Shown: one piece after another, positions 15,280 through 22,219 of the stretch | How the letters are laid out: every line of letters starts with the position of its first letter | Numbering within the stretch: position 1 is the stretch's first letter | NCBI GenBank assembly: GCA_031290375.1 | Contig: JAITNR010000195.1 | Location: 1-26,331, forward strand | Reading direction: 5' to 3' | Origin: Prevotellaceae bacterium | GTDB taxonomy: Bacteria > Bacteroidota > Bacteroidia > Bacteroidales > Paludibacteraceae | DNA: 26,331 nucleotides | Made by a program: the position numbers and the translations under genes | Notes under the pieces: model-generated | Databases searched by the model: none | The model's input: the letters and a program-made list of their open reading frames with translations, nothing else | Told to the model about the DNA's origin: nothing

Positions 15280-16107
15280 TTATTTTTTTCTCCTTTCAAC
15301 AATATACTTGCTCGACAACTTTTTAGGTGCGCGAGTTTTCTTACCCTTAGCCAACAGACCTTTTCTTGAACGTGGATGTCCGCCGGAAGCTCTGCCTTCG
15401 CCACCACCCATTGGGTGATCAACAGGGTTCATAGCCACACCGCGAACTCTCGGACGGCGTCCCAACCAACGTGAGCGACCTGCCTTGCCCGAACGTTCGA
15501 GCGAATGGTCCGAATTGCCAACACTACCAATAGTAGCCTTGCAAGTTCCCAAAATCTTACGTATCTCTCCCGAAGGCAATTTTACGATAACGTACTTGTC
15601 TTCACGCGAGGTAATCTGAGCGAAAGTTCCTGCGGAACGGACCAAAGCCGCTCCCTGTCCGGGACGAAGTTCAATGTTATGAACGATTGTTCCCAGAGGA
15701 ATTTTTTCCATAGGAAGAGCATTGCCCACCTCAGGTGCAGCATCTGCTCCCGAGAGTAATTTCTGTCCCACTTGCAACCCGTTGGGTGCAAGAATGTAAG
15801 TCTTTTCTCCATCAACGTAGTAAAGCAAAGCGATACGAGCCGAACGGTTCGGGTCATATTCGATGCTTTTAACAACGGCAGGAATGCCGTCCTTAGTACG
15901 TCTGAAGTCAATTACTCTGTATCTTCTCTTATGTCCTCCGCCGAGATAACGCATGGTCATCTTGCCGTAGTTGTTTCTGCCGCCGGATTTGTTAAACCCG
16001 CCGCCTACAAGAGATTTTTCTGGCGTTGCTGAAGTAATTGTGTCAAACACGCCAATAATCTTGTGTCTTTGCCCCGGTGTAACGGGGTTTAGTTTTCGTA
16101 CAGACAT
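15280..16107 (-). CDS. rplB: 50S ribosomal protein L2
   Basis: Binds domain IV of 23S rRNA and supports peptidyl transfer and subunit joining. The 275 residues include the N-terminal FNKSGGRNNYGKMTMRYLGG, the OB and SH3-like core, and the NPVDHPMGGGEGRASGGHP stretch with the conserved H231. The ATG at 16107 is preceded by an 11-base A tract. Its normal upstream neighbour rplW is 573 bp away, separated by two broken lipoprotein genes. No good promoter is seen directly in front, so transcription probably still comes from upstream. Confidence 0.97.
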   Translation of the reverse strand: MSVRKLNPVTPGQRHKIIGVFDTITSATPEKSLVGGGFNKSGGRNNYGKMTMRYLGGGHKRRYRVIDFRRTKDGIPAVVKSIEYDPNRSARIALLYYVDGEKTYILAPNGLQVGQKLLSGADAAPEVGNALPMEKIPLGTIVHNIELRPGQGAALVRSAGTFAQITSREDKYVIVKLPSGEIRKILGTCKATIGSVGNSDHSLERSGKAGRSRWLGRRPRVRGVAMNPVDHPMGGGEGRASGGHPRSRKGLLAKGKKTRAPKKLSSKYIVERRKK

Positions 16108-16138
16108 TTTTTTTTTTGTTAATATTATTTTTATTTAT

Positions 16139-16358
16139 TCACTTAATAACTACAGGAAAAACTTCTTGCAACAAATTGTTTTGATAATCACTGTATGCTG
16201 TCCTTTTGAAAAGCATTTGCGTTGTCAGGATTGAGTAAATCTACATTGTATGCAGAAATTACAGCAAAGACCAAATCTGTATCAGAACGTTGATTGCCCT
16301 TTAAAGCACAACCTAACAGCAGATTTGACACAAACAACAAACAAAAATACTTTTTCAT
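16139..16358 (-). pseudogene. Remnant of a small lipoprotein gene (proximal to rplB)
   Basis: The ATG at 16358 opens a 56-codon frame ending at TGA 16188. It starts with a lipoprotein signal, MKKYFCLLFVSNLLLGC, with the lipobox LLGC and Cys17. It continues with a DLLNPDNANAF segment of the kind found near the start of small Bacteroidota lipoproteins. Past the stop, a shifted frame reads YSDYQNNLLQEVFPVVIK and ends at 16139, as if one frameshift and a truncation had occurred. No function can be assigned. It is co-oriented with the ribosomal operon. It could instead be an intact 56-residue lipoprotein. Confidence 0.5.
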
Positions 16359-16387
16359 AAAAATCATTCAGGTTTTATATTATTCTA

Positions 16388-16665
16388 TTAGACAATAACA
16401 GGTATGGTATCATATGGATATTGAGTAATTAAATTTCCATTATACCATACTTTGTCATACTCATAAACACAACCGTTATGTGTAAATGTTGCACAAACTG
16501 TATCGGTATCGTCTTCATTCCATTAACGTTACTGACATAAATAACGTTCTGAGGACTTTTCATCCTCGAAACGTCTCCATTGTTCATGGTACTTTCGTCT
16601 TTACAAGACGAAAATACCATGATACCAATCAATATTCCTAAAAACGATTTACTTGCTTTTTTCAT
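16388..16665 (-). pseudogene. Frameshifted small lipoprotein gene (proximal to rplW)
   Basis: The ATG at 16665, 15 bp past the rplW stop, opens with MKKASKSFLGILIGIMVFSSC, a clear lipoprotein signal peptide with lipobox and Cys21. The uninterrupted frame runs 78 codons to 16429. From about 16526 on, the neighbouring frame reads more like protein: NEDDTDTVCATFTHNG, then CVYEYDKVWYNGNLITQYPY and DTIPVIV, ending at TAA 16388. A one-base loss near 16521-16526 would join the two parts into about 92 residues. I do not recognise the family. It is co-oriented with the ribosomal operon. Confidence 0.55.
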
Positions 16666-16680
16666 TATAAACTTTGGTTG

Positions 16681-16971
16681 TCAAATATTGCTGTAGAAAT
16701 CAATATTATCGCCTTCTTTAAGAGTTATAATAGCCTTTTTATAAAATGGTGTTGTTCCTTTAACAATCCTTGTCTGTGTATAACGGCTCTTGTGTTTGCC
16801 CTTTACAATAGAAGTATTTACCTTGACAACCGATACATTATAAAGAGCTTCTACGGCTTTTTTAATTTCTATTTTGTTAGCATCACGAACCACACGAAAG
16901 GCAACCCGATTGAACTTTTCGCCAATCTGTGTCATCTTTTCCGTTACAACAGGTTTAATAATTATAGACAT
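16681..16971 (-). CDS. rplW: 50S ribosomal protein L23
   Basis: Sits at the exit tunnel and is the docking site for trigger factor and SRP. The 96 residues start MSIIIKPVVTEKMTQIGEKFNRV (opening block, residues 1-23) and contain FRVVRDANKIEIKKAVEALYNV and the VNTSIVKGK..RY loop typical of bacterial L23. The ATG at 16971 has a textbook GGAGG seven bases upstream, placed directly after the rplD stop TAA. Downstream comes an insert instead of rplB. Confidence 0.96.
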   Translation of the reverse strand: MSIIIKPVVTEKMTQIGEKFNRVAFRVVRDANKIEIKKAVEALYNVSVVKVNTSIVKGKHKSRYTQTRIVKGTTPFYKKAIITLKEGDNIDFYSNI

Positions 16972-16977
16972 AGTTTT

Positions 16978-16983
16978 CCTCCT
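16978..16983 (-). promoter_or_regulatory. Strong Shine-Dalgarno sequence before rplW
   Basis: On the minus strand the rplD stop TAA is followed immediately by GGAGGAAAACT and the rplW ATG. A site this canonical is rare among the starts in this window. Confidence 0.7.
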
Positions 16984-17612
16984 TATAATTTAAAATGTTC
17001 TGCAATTCCGTCAAGTCCCGATTCGGTTATCAGCAAAATTGCACAATCCATTATTTTGTAAGTACTTAATTCCGATGTAGTTAAAATATTAACTTTCGGT
17101 AAATTTCGAGCCGACAAAGTTATATTTTTATTTTCATTTTTCAAAATAAATAATAACTTTTTATTGCTTATTTTCAAATTATTTGCCAACGCAACCATTT
17201 CCTTTGTTTTGGGAGCATCAAAATCGAAGTCCTCCACAACAATAATTGCATTTTCCTGAGCCTTTGTGGCAAAAGCCGACTTGCGAGCCAACTGTTTCAG
17301 TTTACGGTTCAATTTGAAAGAATAGTCCCTTGGCACAGGTCCAAAAACCCTTGCCCCACCGTGTAAAAGGGGCGAATTAATATCACCTCTGCGGGCACCG
17401 CCGCCACCTTTCTGACGACCGAGTTTCTTTGTGGAACCCGACATCTCACTTCTCTGTTTGGACTTGTGAGTACCTTGGCGCTGATTAGCCAAATACTGCT
17501 TAACGTCCAGGTAAATAGCATGATTGTTAGGCTCAATGCCAAAAACGGAATCGCTCAACGTAACCTTTCTTCCCGTCTCTGTTCCTTTGATGTTATATAC
17601 GCTTAGTTCCAT
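16983..17612 (-). CDS. rplD: 50S ribosomal protein L4
   Basis: Large-subunit protein whose long loop reaches into the exit tunnel; in E. coli it also represses the S10 operon. The 209 residues show YLANQRQGTHKSKQRSEM, the loop GSTKKLGRQKGGGGARRGD (residues about 60-78) and VFGPVPRDYSFKLNRKLK. Start ATG at 17612, one base after the rplC stop. The C-terminal half is Lys/Asn-rich but otherwise normal. Confidence 0.97.
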   Translation of the reverse strand: MELSVYNIKGTETGRKVTLSDSVFGIEPNNHAIYLDVKQYLANQRQGTHKSKQRSEMSGSTKKLGRQKGGGGARRGDINSPLLHGGARVFGPVPRDYSFKLNRKLKQLARKSAFATKAQENAIIVVEDFDFDAPKTKEMVALANNLKISNKKLLFILKNENKNITLSARNLPKVNILTTSELSTYKIMDCAILLITESGLDGIAEHFKL

Positions 17613-17613
17613 A

Positions 17614-18234
17614 TTACTTTTCGATTAAAACGATTGAACCTTTTGCACCCGGTACGCTGCCTTTGAGAAGTATCAAATTGTGCTCGGGAATTATTTTTAC
17701 CACTTGAAGATTTTGTACAGTAACCCTGTCGCCACCCATGCGACCCGCCATACGCATACCTTTTACTACCTTAGAAGGATATGAAGACGCGCCCAAAGAA
17801 CCGGGAGCACGCAGTCTATTGTGCTGACCGTGAGTGGCTTGTCCTACTCCACCGAATCCATGACGTTTTACAACGCCCTGAAATCCTTTTCCTTTCGATG
17901 TACCGATTACGTCCACAAAGTCATCTTCTGCAAAAACCTTGTCTGCTGTAATCTCATCGCCTGACTTGAACTGCTGTTCAAAGTTCTTGAACTCAATCAG
18001 GTTGCGTCTTGGTGTTACTCCTGCCTTTTTGAAATGTCCCATTTCGGCTTTGTTGGTGTGCTTCTCATTTTTCTGATTAAAACCGAGTTGGATAGCTTCA
18101 TAACCGTCTGTATCAACGGTTTTCACCTGAGTAACAACGCAAGGACCAACCTCTACAACAGTGCACGGAAGGCTTTTACCCTCTGCACTGAAGACTGATG
18201 TCATTCCGATTTTTTTTCCAATTAATCCTGGCAT
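17614..18234 (-). CDS. rplC: 50S ribosomal protein L3
   Basis: Early-binding large-subunit protein reaching toward the peptidyl transferase centre. The 206 residues begin MPGLIGKKIGMTSVF and contain the signature GKGFQGVVKRHGFGG, then THGQHNRLRAPGSLG and GMRMAGRMGGDRVTVQNL. Start ATG at 18234; 67 bp separate it from rpsJ. Standard. Confidence 0.97.
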   Translation of the reverse strand: MPGLIGKKIGMTSVFSAEGKSLPCTVVEVGPCVVTQVKTVDTDGYEAIQLGFNQKNEKHTNKAEMGHFKKAGVTPRRNLIEFKNFEQQFKSGDEITADKVFAEDDFVDVIGTSKGKGFQGVVKRHGFGGVGQATHGQHNRLRAPGSLGASSYPSKVVKGMRMAGRMGGDRVTVQNLQVVKIIPEHNLILLKGSVPGAKGSIVLIEK

Positions 18235-18301
18235 TTTCTTTTAATTTTTTATCCCGTTCAACCCCTTGGGGCATCGAGTATTTTTGTTTAATTTACTTTT
18301 T

Positions 18302-18610
18302 CTATACTTTTATTTCAACGGATACTCCGCTTGGAAGTTCGAGTTTCATCAGTGCATCAACCACTTGTGAGGTTGATGAATAGATGTCTATCAGCCTTTT
18401 GTACGCTGAAAGTTCAAACTGCTCGCGAGACTTTTTGTTCACAAAAGTAGAACGATTTACTGTAAAGATTCTCTTGTGTGTTGGCAATGGAATAGGTCCA
18501 CTTATTGCCGCACCCGTTGCCTTCGCTGCTTTTACAATTTTCTCTGCCGATTTGTCCACAAGATTGTGGTCGTAAGATTTAAGTTTAATTCTGATTTTTT
18601 GTTGACTCAT
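18302..18610 (-). CDS. rpsJ: 30S ribosomal protein S10
   Basis: Small-subunit head protein that also pairs with NusB in transcription antitermination. The 102 residues begin MSQQKIRIKLKSYDHNLVD and carry GPIPLPTHKRIFTVNRSTFV and the VDALMKLELPSGVSVEIKV end, all typical. Start ATG at 18610. A 123-bp gap with a hairpin precedes it, after fusA. Confidence 0.97.
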   Translation of the reverse strand: MSQQKIRIKLKSYDHNLVDKSAEKIVKAAKATGAAISGPIPLPTHKRIFTVNRSTFVNKKSREQFELSAYKRLIDIYSSTSQVVDALMKLELPSGVSVEIKV

Positions 18611-18648
18611 AATTGATTTACTTTTAATATTTATTTGTTAATATTTTG

Positions 18649-18674
18649 AGGGTTAAGAGTCATTCGCTAACCCT
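18649..18674 (-). promoter_or_regulatory. Leader hairpin between fusA and rpsJ
   Basis: AGGGTTA (18649-18655) and TAACCCT (18668-18674) form a 7-bp perfect stem with a 12-base loop, about 40 nt before the rpsJ ATG. On the minus strand it is not followed by a T run, so it is not a clear terminator. No TAnnTTTG promoter is seen in the gap. It may be a leader or processing element. Confidence 0.45.
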
Positions 18675-18733
18675 TTATTTAATTTTTGTTTTTTTAACTT
18701 ATAAAATACTTCATCTGTAGCTATCCTTTTTTT

Positions 18734-20854
18734 CTAACCTAAAAGTTCTACCTTTCCTTTATGCTCTTCCAGTACAGTCCGGGCAATAGAGGTAGAAACC
18801 TCTGTGTAATGCGAAAACTCCATTGAGGAAGTTGCTCTGCCCGAAGTAATTGTACGCAAGGCTGTTACGTAACCGAACAATTCCGATAGCGGCACTTTTG
18901 CCTTTACAATTCTTGCGCCGGTGCGAGATGTTTCCATCCCTTCCACGTGCCCGCGTCTTTTGTTTAAGTCGCCGATTACATCGCCCATATTCTCCTCAGG
19001 CGTAACCACTTCAAGTTTCATAATCGGCTCCATGAGTATTGGTTTAGCCTTGGCACAAGCGTTTTTGAAAGCAATTTGAGCACATATTTCAAACGAAAGC
19101 TGGTCAGAATCCACAGCGTGATAGCTGCCATCGACAAGAGTAACTTTGAGTGTATCTATCTGAAAGCCCGCGAGAACACCGTTCTTCATCGCAGCAGCAA
19201 AGCCCTTTTGAACACTGGGAATAAACTCTCTTGGTATATTTCCACCTTTTACATCATCAATAAACTGCAAAGAGCCTTCAAAACCTTTGTCAGCAGGTCC
19301 TACCTTCACGATAATGTCGGCAAACTTACCACGTCCTCCGGTCTGTTTTTTATAAACTTCACGTATTTCAACCGTTTTTGTAATTGCCTCCTTATAAGCA
19401 ACCTGCGGTCTTCCCTGATTGCATTCGACCTTAAATTCACGTCTAAGACGGTCGATTATGATTTCAAGATGCAACTCGCCCATACCTGAAATGATTGTCT
19501 GACCGGTCTGTTCATCCGTTTTAACGGTGAAAGTGGGGTCTTCTTCGGCGAGTTTGGCAAGTCCAAGTCCAAGTTTATCGAGATCATTTTGAGTTTTAGG
19601 CTCTACGGCGATGCCAATCACAGGGGCAGGGAAGTCCATCGACTCAAGAATTATTTGATGTTTTTCTTCACAAAGCGTATCTCCCGTGCGAATATCCTTA
19701 AATCCAACGCCGGCTCCAATATCTCCCGCCCCGATAAAATCTACGGGATTTTGCTTGTTGGAGTGCATCTGAAAAATTCTGGAAATTCTCTCTTTTTTAC
19801 CCGAACGCACATTGTAAACATAAGAGCCTGCCTCAATTTTACCTGAATAAACTCTGAAAAAACAAAGACGACCAACATAAGGGTCCGTGGCAATTTTAAA
19901 AGCCAAAGCACAGAGGTGGTCTGTATCGTCCGGCTTACGAACAATTATCTTATCCTCATCATCAGGGTCTTTGCCCTCAATGCTCGGAGTATCAAGCGGT
20001 GAAGGCAGATATGCACAAACCGAGTCAAGCAAAGGTTGAACACCCTTGTTTTTGAAAGATGAACCACAGACAATCGGATTCAGAATCATGGAAACAGTTC
20101 CTCGTCTGAGAGCCGAGTTTATTTCTTCTTCAGTAATTAACTTGGGGTTATCAAAATACTTTTCCATCAGCACATCGTCAAACGATGCAAGAGTCTCAAG
20201 CATTTTATCTCGCCACTCTTCTGCTTCTGCAAGGCAATCGGCAGGAATTTCTTCAACAGAATAGTCCGCACCCATTGTTTCATCGTGCCAATAGATTGCT
20301 TTCATCATTACCAAGTCAATAATTCCCCTGAAATGCTCTTCTGCACCAATCGGAATCTGAATGGGACACGGATTTGAACCCAAAACAGTTTTAATCTGAT
20401 TTACAACATCAAAATAATTTGCACCTGCTCGGTCCATCTTGTTGACATAGCAGATTCTTGGCACATTGTACTTGTCAGCCTGTCTCCATACCGTTTCCGA
20501 TTGTGGTTCTACACCACCAACAGCGCAAAAAGTTGCCACCGCACCGTCAAGCACACGCAAAGAACGTTCCACCTCAACGGTAAAATCCACGTGTCCCGGA
20601 GTATCAATAAGATTAATCTTATACTCCTGCCCGTCATATTTCCAATGCGTTGTGGTGGCAGCAGATGTGATGGTTATGCCTCTTTCCTGTTCCTGTTCCA
20701 TCCAGTCCATGGTGGCAGTACCATCATGAACCTCACCGATTTTATGCGTCAAACCTGTGTAATACAAAATGCGCTCCGATGTGGTAGTTTTACCTGCATC
20801 AATGTGAGCCATAATGCCAATATTTCTTGTATAAGCCAAATTCTGTTTTGCCAT
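18734..20854 (-). CDS. fusA: Elongation factor G
   Basis: GTPase that drives tRNA and mRNA translocation and, with RRF, ribosome recycling. The 706 residues have all G motifs: AHIDAGKTT (16-24), RGIT (58-61), DTPGH (84-88) and NKMD (138-141). They also carry the domain IV-V stretches GRGKFADI and NKRRGHVEGM. Start ATG at 20854, preceded by a purine run GAGAGAGAGG that could act as a weak Shine-Dalgarno. It lies between rpsG and rpsJ, so the str and S10 operons are joined. Confidence 0.98.
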   Translation of the reverse strand: MAKQNLAYTRNIGIMAHIDAGKTTTSERILYYTGLTHKIGEVHDGTATMDWMEQEQERGITITSAATTTHWKYDGQEYKINLIDTPGHVDFTVEVERSLRVLDGAVATFCAVGGVEPQSETVWRQADKYNVPRICYVNKMDRAGANYFDVVNQIKTVLGSNPCPIQIPIGAEEHFRGIIDLVMMKAIYWHDETMGADYSVEEIPADCLAEAEEWRDKMLETLASFDDVLMEKYFDNPKLITEEEINSALRRGTVSMILNPIVCGSSFKNKGVQPLLDSVCAYLPSPLDTPSIEGKDPDDEDKIIVRKPDDTDHLCALAFKIATDPYVGRLCFFRVYSGKIEAGSYVYNVRSGKKERISRIFQMHSNKQNPVDFIGAGDIGAGVGFKDIRTGDTLCEEKHQIILESMDFPAPVIGIAVEPKTQNDLDKLGLGLAKLAEEDPTFTVKTDEQTGQTIISGMGELHLEIIIDRLRREFKVECNQGRPQVAYKEAITKTVEIREVYKKQTGGRGKFADIIVKVGPADKGFEGSLQFIDDVKGGNIPREFIPSVQKGFAAAMKNGVLAGFQIDTLKVTLVDGSYHAVDSDQLSFEICAQIAFKNACAKAKPILMEPIMKLEVVTPEENMGDVIGDLNKRRGHVEGMETSRTGARIVKAKVPLSELFGYVTALRTITSGRATSSMEFSHYTEVSTSIARTVLEEHKGKVELLG

Positions 20855-20926
20855 TTATTTTTCCTCTCTCTCTTTACCTTTGTCTGTTCTACTTTGGGTG
20901 TGTTTTTGATTTTGATTTTTTTTCGA

Positions 20927-21403
20927 TTAAAAACGGAAATGAGCAAATGCTCTGTTTGCTTCAGCCATACGGTGAATTTCTTCTTTACGCTTGAAAGCAC
21001 CGCCCTGACTGTTGAAGCCATCAACTATTTCGGCTGCAAGTTTTTCGGACATGGATTTTCCGCTTCTTTTACGTGAAAAAATTATCAGGTTTTTCATCGA
21101 AATTGACTCCTTTCTGTCGGGACGAATTTCGGTTGGAACCTGAAAAGTAGCACCACCAATACGGCGAGACTTAACTTCGACCTGTGGGGTAACATTTTCC
21201 AATGCTTTTTTCCAAATATCAAGTGCGGAACTCTCTTCGTTGGGGAGCTTGTTTTTTACAACATTCAAGGCACCGTAGAAAATTTCATAAGCGGTGTTCT
21301 TTTTTCCGTCAAACATAAGATGATTAACGAACTTTGTTACAACTACTTCGTTAAAAACCGGGTCTGGTAAAATAACCCTTTTTTTAGGTTTTGATTTTCT
21401 CAT
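20927..21403 (-). CDS. rpsG: 30S ribosomal protein S7
   Basis: Nucleates assembly of the small-subunit head and contacts E-site tRNA; in E. coli it represses its own operon. The frame is open to 21469, but the ATG at 21403 gives the normal start MRKSKPKKRVILPDPVF, so the protein has 158 residues. VEVKSRRIGGATFQVP and the C-terminal KRKEEIHRMAEANRAFAHFR are typical. The 22 extra codons upstream overlap a hairpin and are not S7-like. Confidence 0.96.
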   Translation of the reverse strand: MRKSKPKKRVILPDPVFNEVVVTKFVNHLMFDGKKNTAYEIFYGALNVVKNKLPNEESSALDIWKKALENVTPQVEVKSRRIGGATFQVPTEIRPDRKESISMKNLIIFSRKRSGKSMSEKLAAEIVDGFNSQGGAFKRKEEIHRMAEANRAFAHFRF

Positions 21404-21451
21404 TTTACAATAATTTGTTGTTTTTGTTTTGGTTGTCTGTTTGTCTTCAAC

Positions 21452-21467
21452 GAGTTTCGCTAAACTC
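21452..21467 (-). promoter_or_regulatory. Hairpin in the rpsL-rpsG intergenic region
   Basis: GAGTTT and AAACTC form a 6-bp perfect stem with a 4-base loop, about 50 nt upstream of the rpsG ATG in a 135-bp gap. In E. coli the equivalent gap holds the S7 binding site that controls the str operon. That this hairpin has the same role is only an analogy. Confidence 0.4.
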
Positions 21468-21538
21468 ATTTACTCAACCTTCCTTGCACCATATCAAAAA
21501 CCGATTTTAAAAAATTTGTTAATTAACTCTTTAGAAAA

Positions 21539-21919
21539 TTACTTTTTAACTTTTGGGCGTTTTGCGCCATACTTACTGCGTCTTTGTGTTCGAGAAACCA
21601 CACCGGCGGTATCCAAAGTACCACGAACGATATGATAACGAACACCCGGAAGGTCCTTCACACGACCGCCACGAACAAGAACGATAGAGTGTTCCTGCAA
21701 ATTGTGACCTTCTCCCGGAATATAGGCATTAACCTCTTTTGCGTTAGTCAAACGAACGCGGGCGACCTTACGCATTGCCGAGTTTGGTTTTTTGGGTGTT
21801 GTGGTATAAACACGAACACAAACACCTCTCCTTTGAGGGCAAGAATCCAAGGCAGGAGCCTTGCTTTTGTCTTCCAAAGCAACTCTTCCTTTTCTAACTA
21901 ATTGTTGAATTGTTGGCAT
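21539..21919 (-). CDS. rpsL: 30S ribosomal protein S12
   Basis: Decoding-centre protein of the small subunit. The 126 residues contain TTPKKPNSAMRK with lysines at 43 and 44, the positions that often mutate in streptomycin resistance and here look wild type. They also contain GRVKDLPGVRYH with D89, the residue modified by methylthiolation in other bacteria. Start ATG at 21919. It is the first gene of the whole block, with a strong promoter 55 bp upstream. Confidence 0.98.
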   Translation of the reverse strand: MPTIQQLVRKGRVALEDKSKAPALDSCPQRRGVCVRVYTTTPKKPNSAMRKVARVRLTNAKEVNAYIPGEGHNLQEHSIVLVRGGRVKDLPGVRYHIVRGTLDTAGVVSRTQRRSKYGAKRPKVKK

Positions 21920-21973
21920 TTTTTCTGATTTTTAATACTTAAACTCTTTAATTGTCCAAAAAAATTTGGGCTG

Positions 21974-22004
21974 CAAAGGTAATACTTTTTTTTGAATTGA
22001 CAAG
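21974..22004 (-). promoter_or_regulatory. Promoter of the str-S10-spc ribosomal block
   Basis: On the minus strand CTTG (22004-22001), 19 bases, then TACCTTTG (21981-21974), a near-perfect Bacteroidota promoter with an A/T-rich spacer. Transcription would start near 21967, giving a leader of about 48 nt before rpsL. This is the only strong promoter seen for the block. Confidence 0.75.
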
Positions 22005-22091
22005 CAATTATTTTAAAAAAAATATTTTCGCTTGTATTTGCCCAAAACTTTTTGCTAAAAAAATTCACTTTCCCTATAATAGTATTGTATA

Positions 22092-22172
22092 TCAATAATA
22101 TACCAGAGGAATTAAATCAATTATCTGCTGAATAATTGGTTTCTCTGATTTTTTACCTAACTCTGTACCCAT
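22092..22172 (-). other. Small open frame of 26 codons downstream of topA
   Basis: ATG at 22172 to TGA at 22092 encodes MGTELGKKSEKPIIQQIIDL followed by six more residues. The frame stays open about a dozen codons upstream of the ATG. The middle (KPIIQQIIDLIP) loosely recalls the N-terminal segment of some IS4-like transposases, but the match is too short to name. It lies between topA and the rpsL promoter; there is no promoter of its own. Confidence 0.2.
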
Positions 22173-22219
22173 AGGAAAGTTATTCCTGTATTGAATTATT
22201 ATTGTTTTTGGTCAATACA

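Noticed and set aside
21404..21469. Twenty-two-residue N-terminal extension of S7
   Set aside because: The ATG at 21403 gives the standard S7 start; the extension overlaps an intergenic hairpin.
21898..22095. A 65-codon minus-strand frame upstream of rpsL
   Set aside because: It covers the rpsL promoter and leader, is composed mainly of Lys, Asn, Phe and Ile from AT-rich DNA, and resembles no protein.
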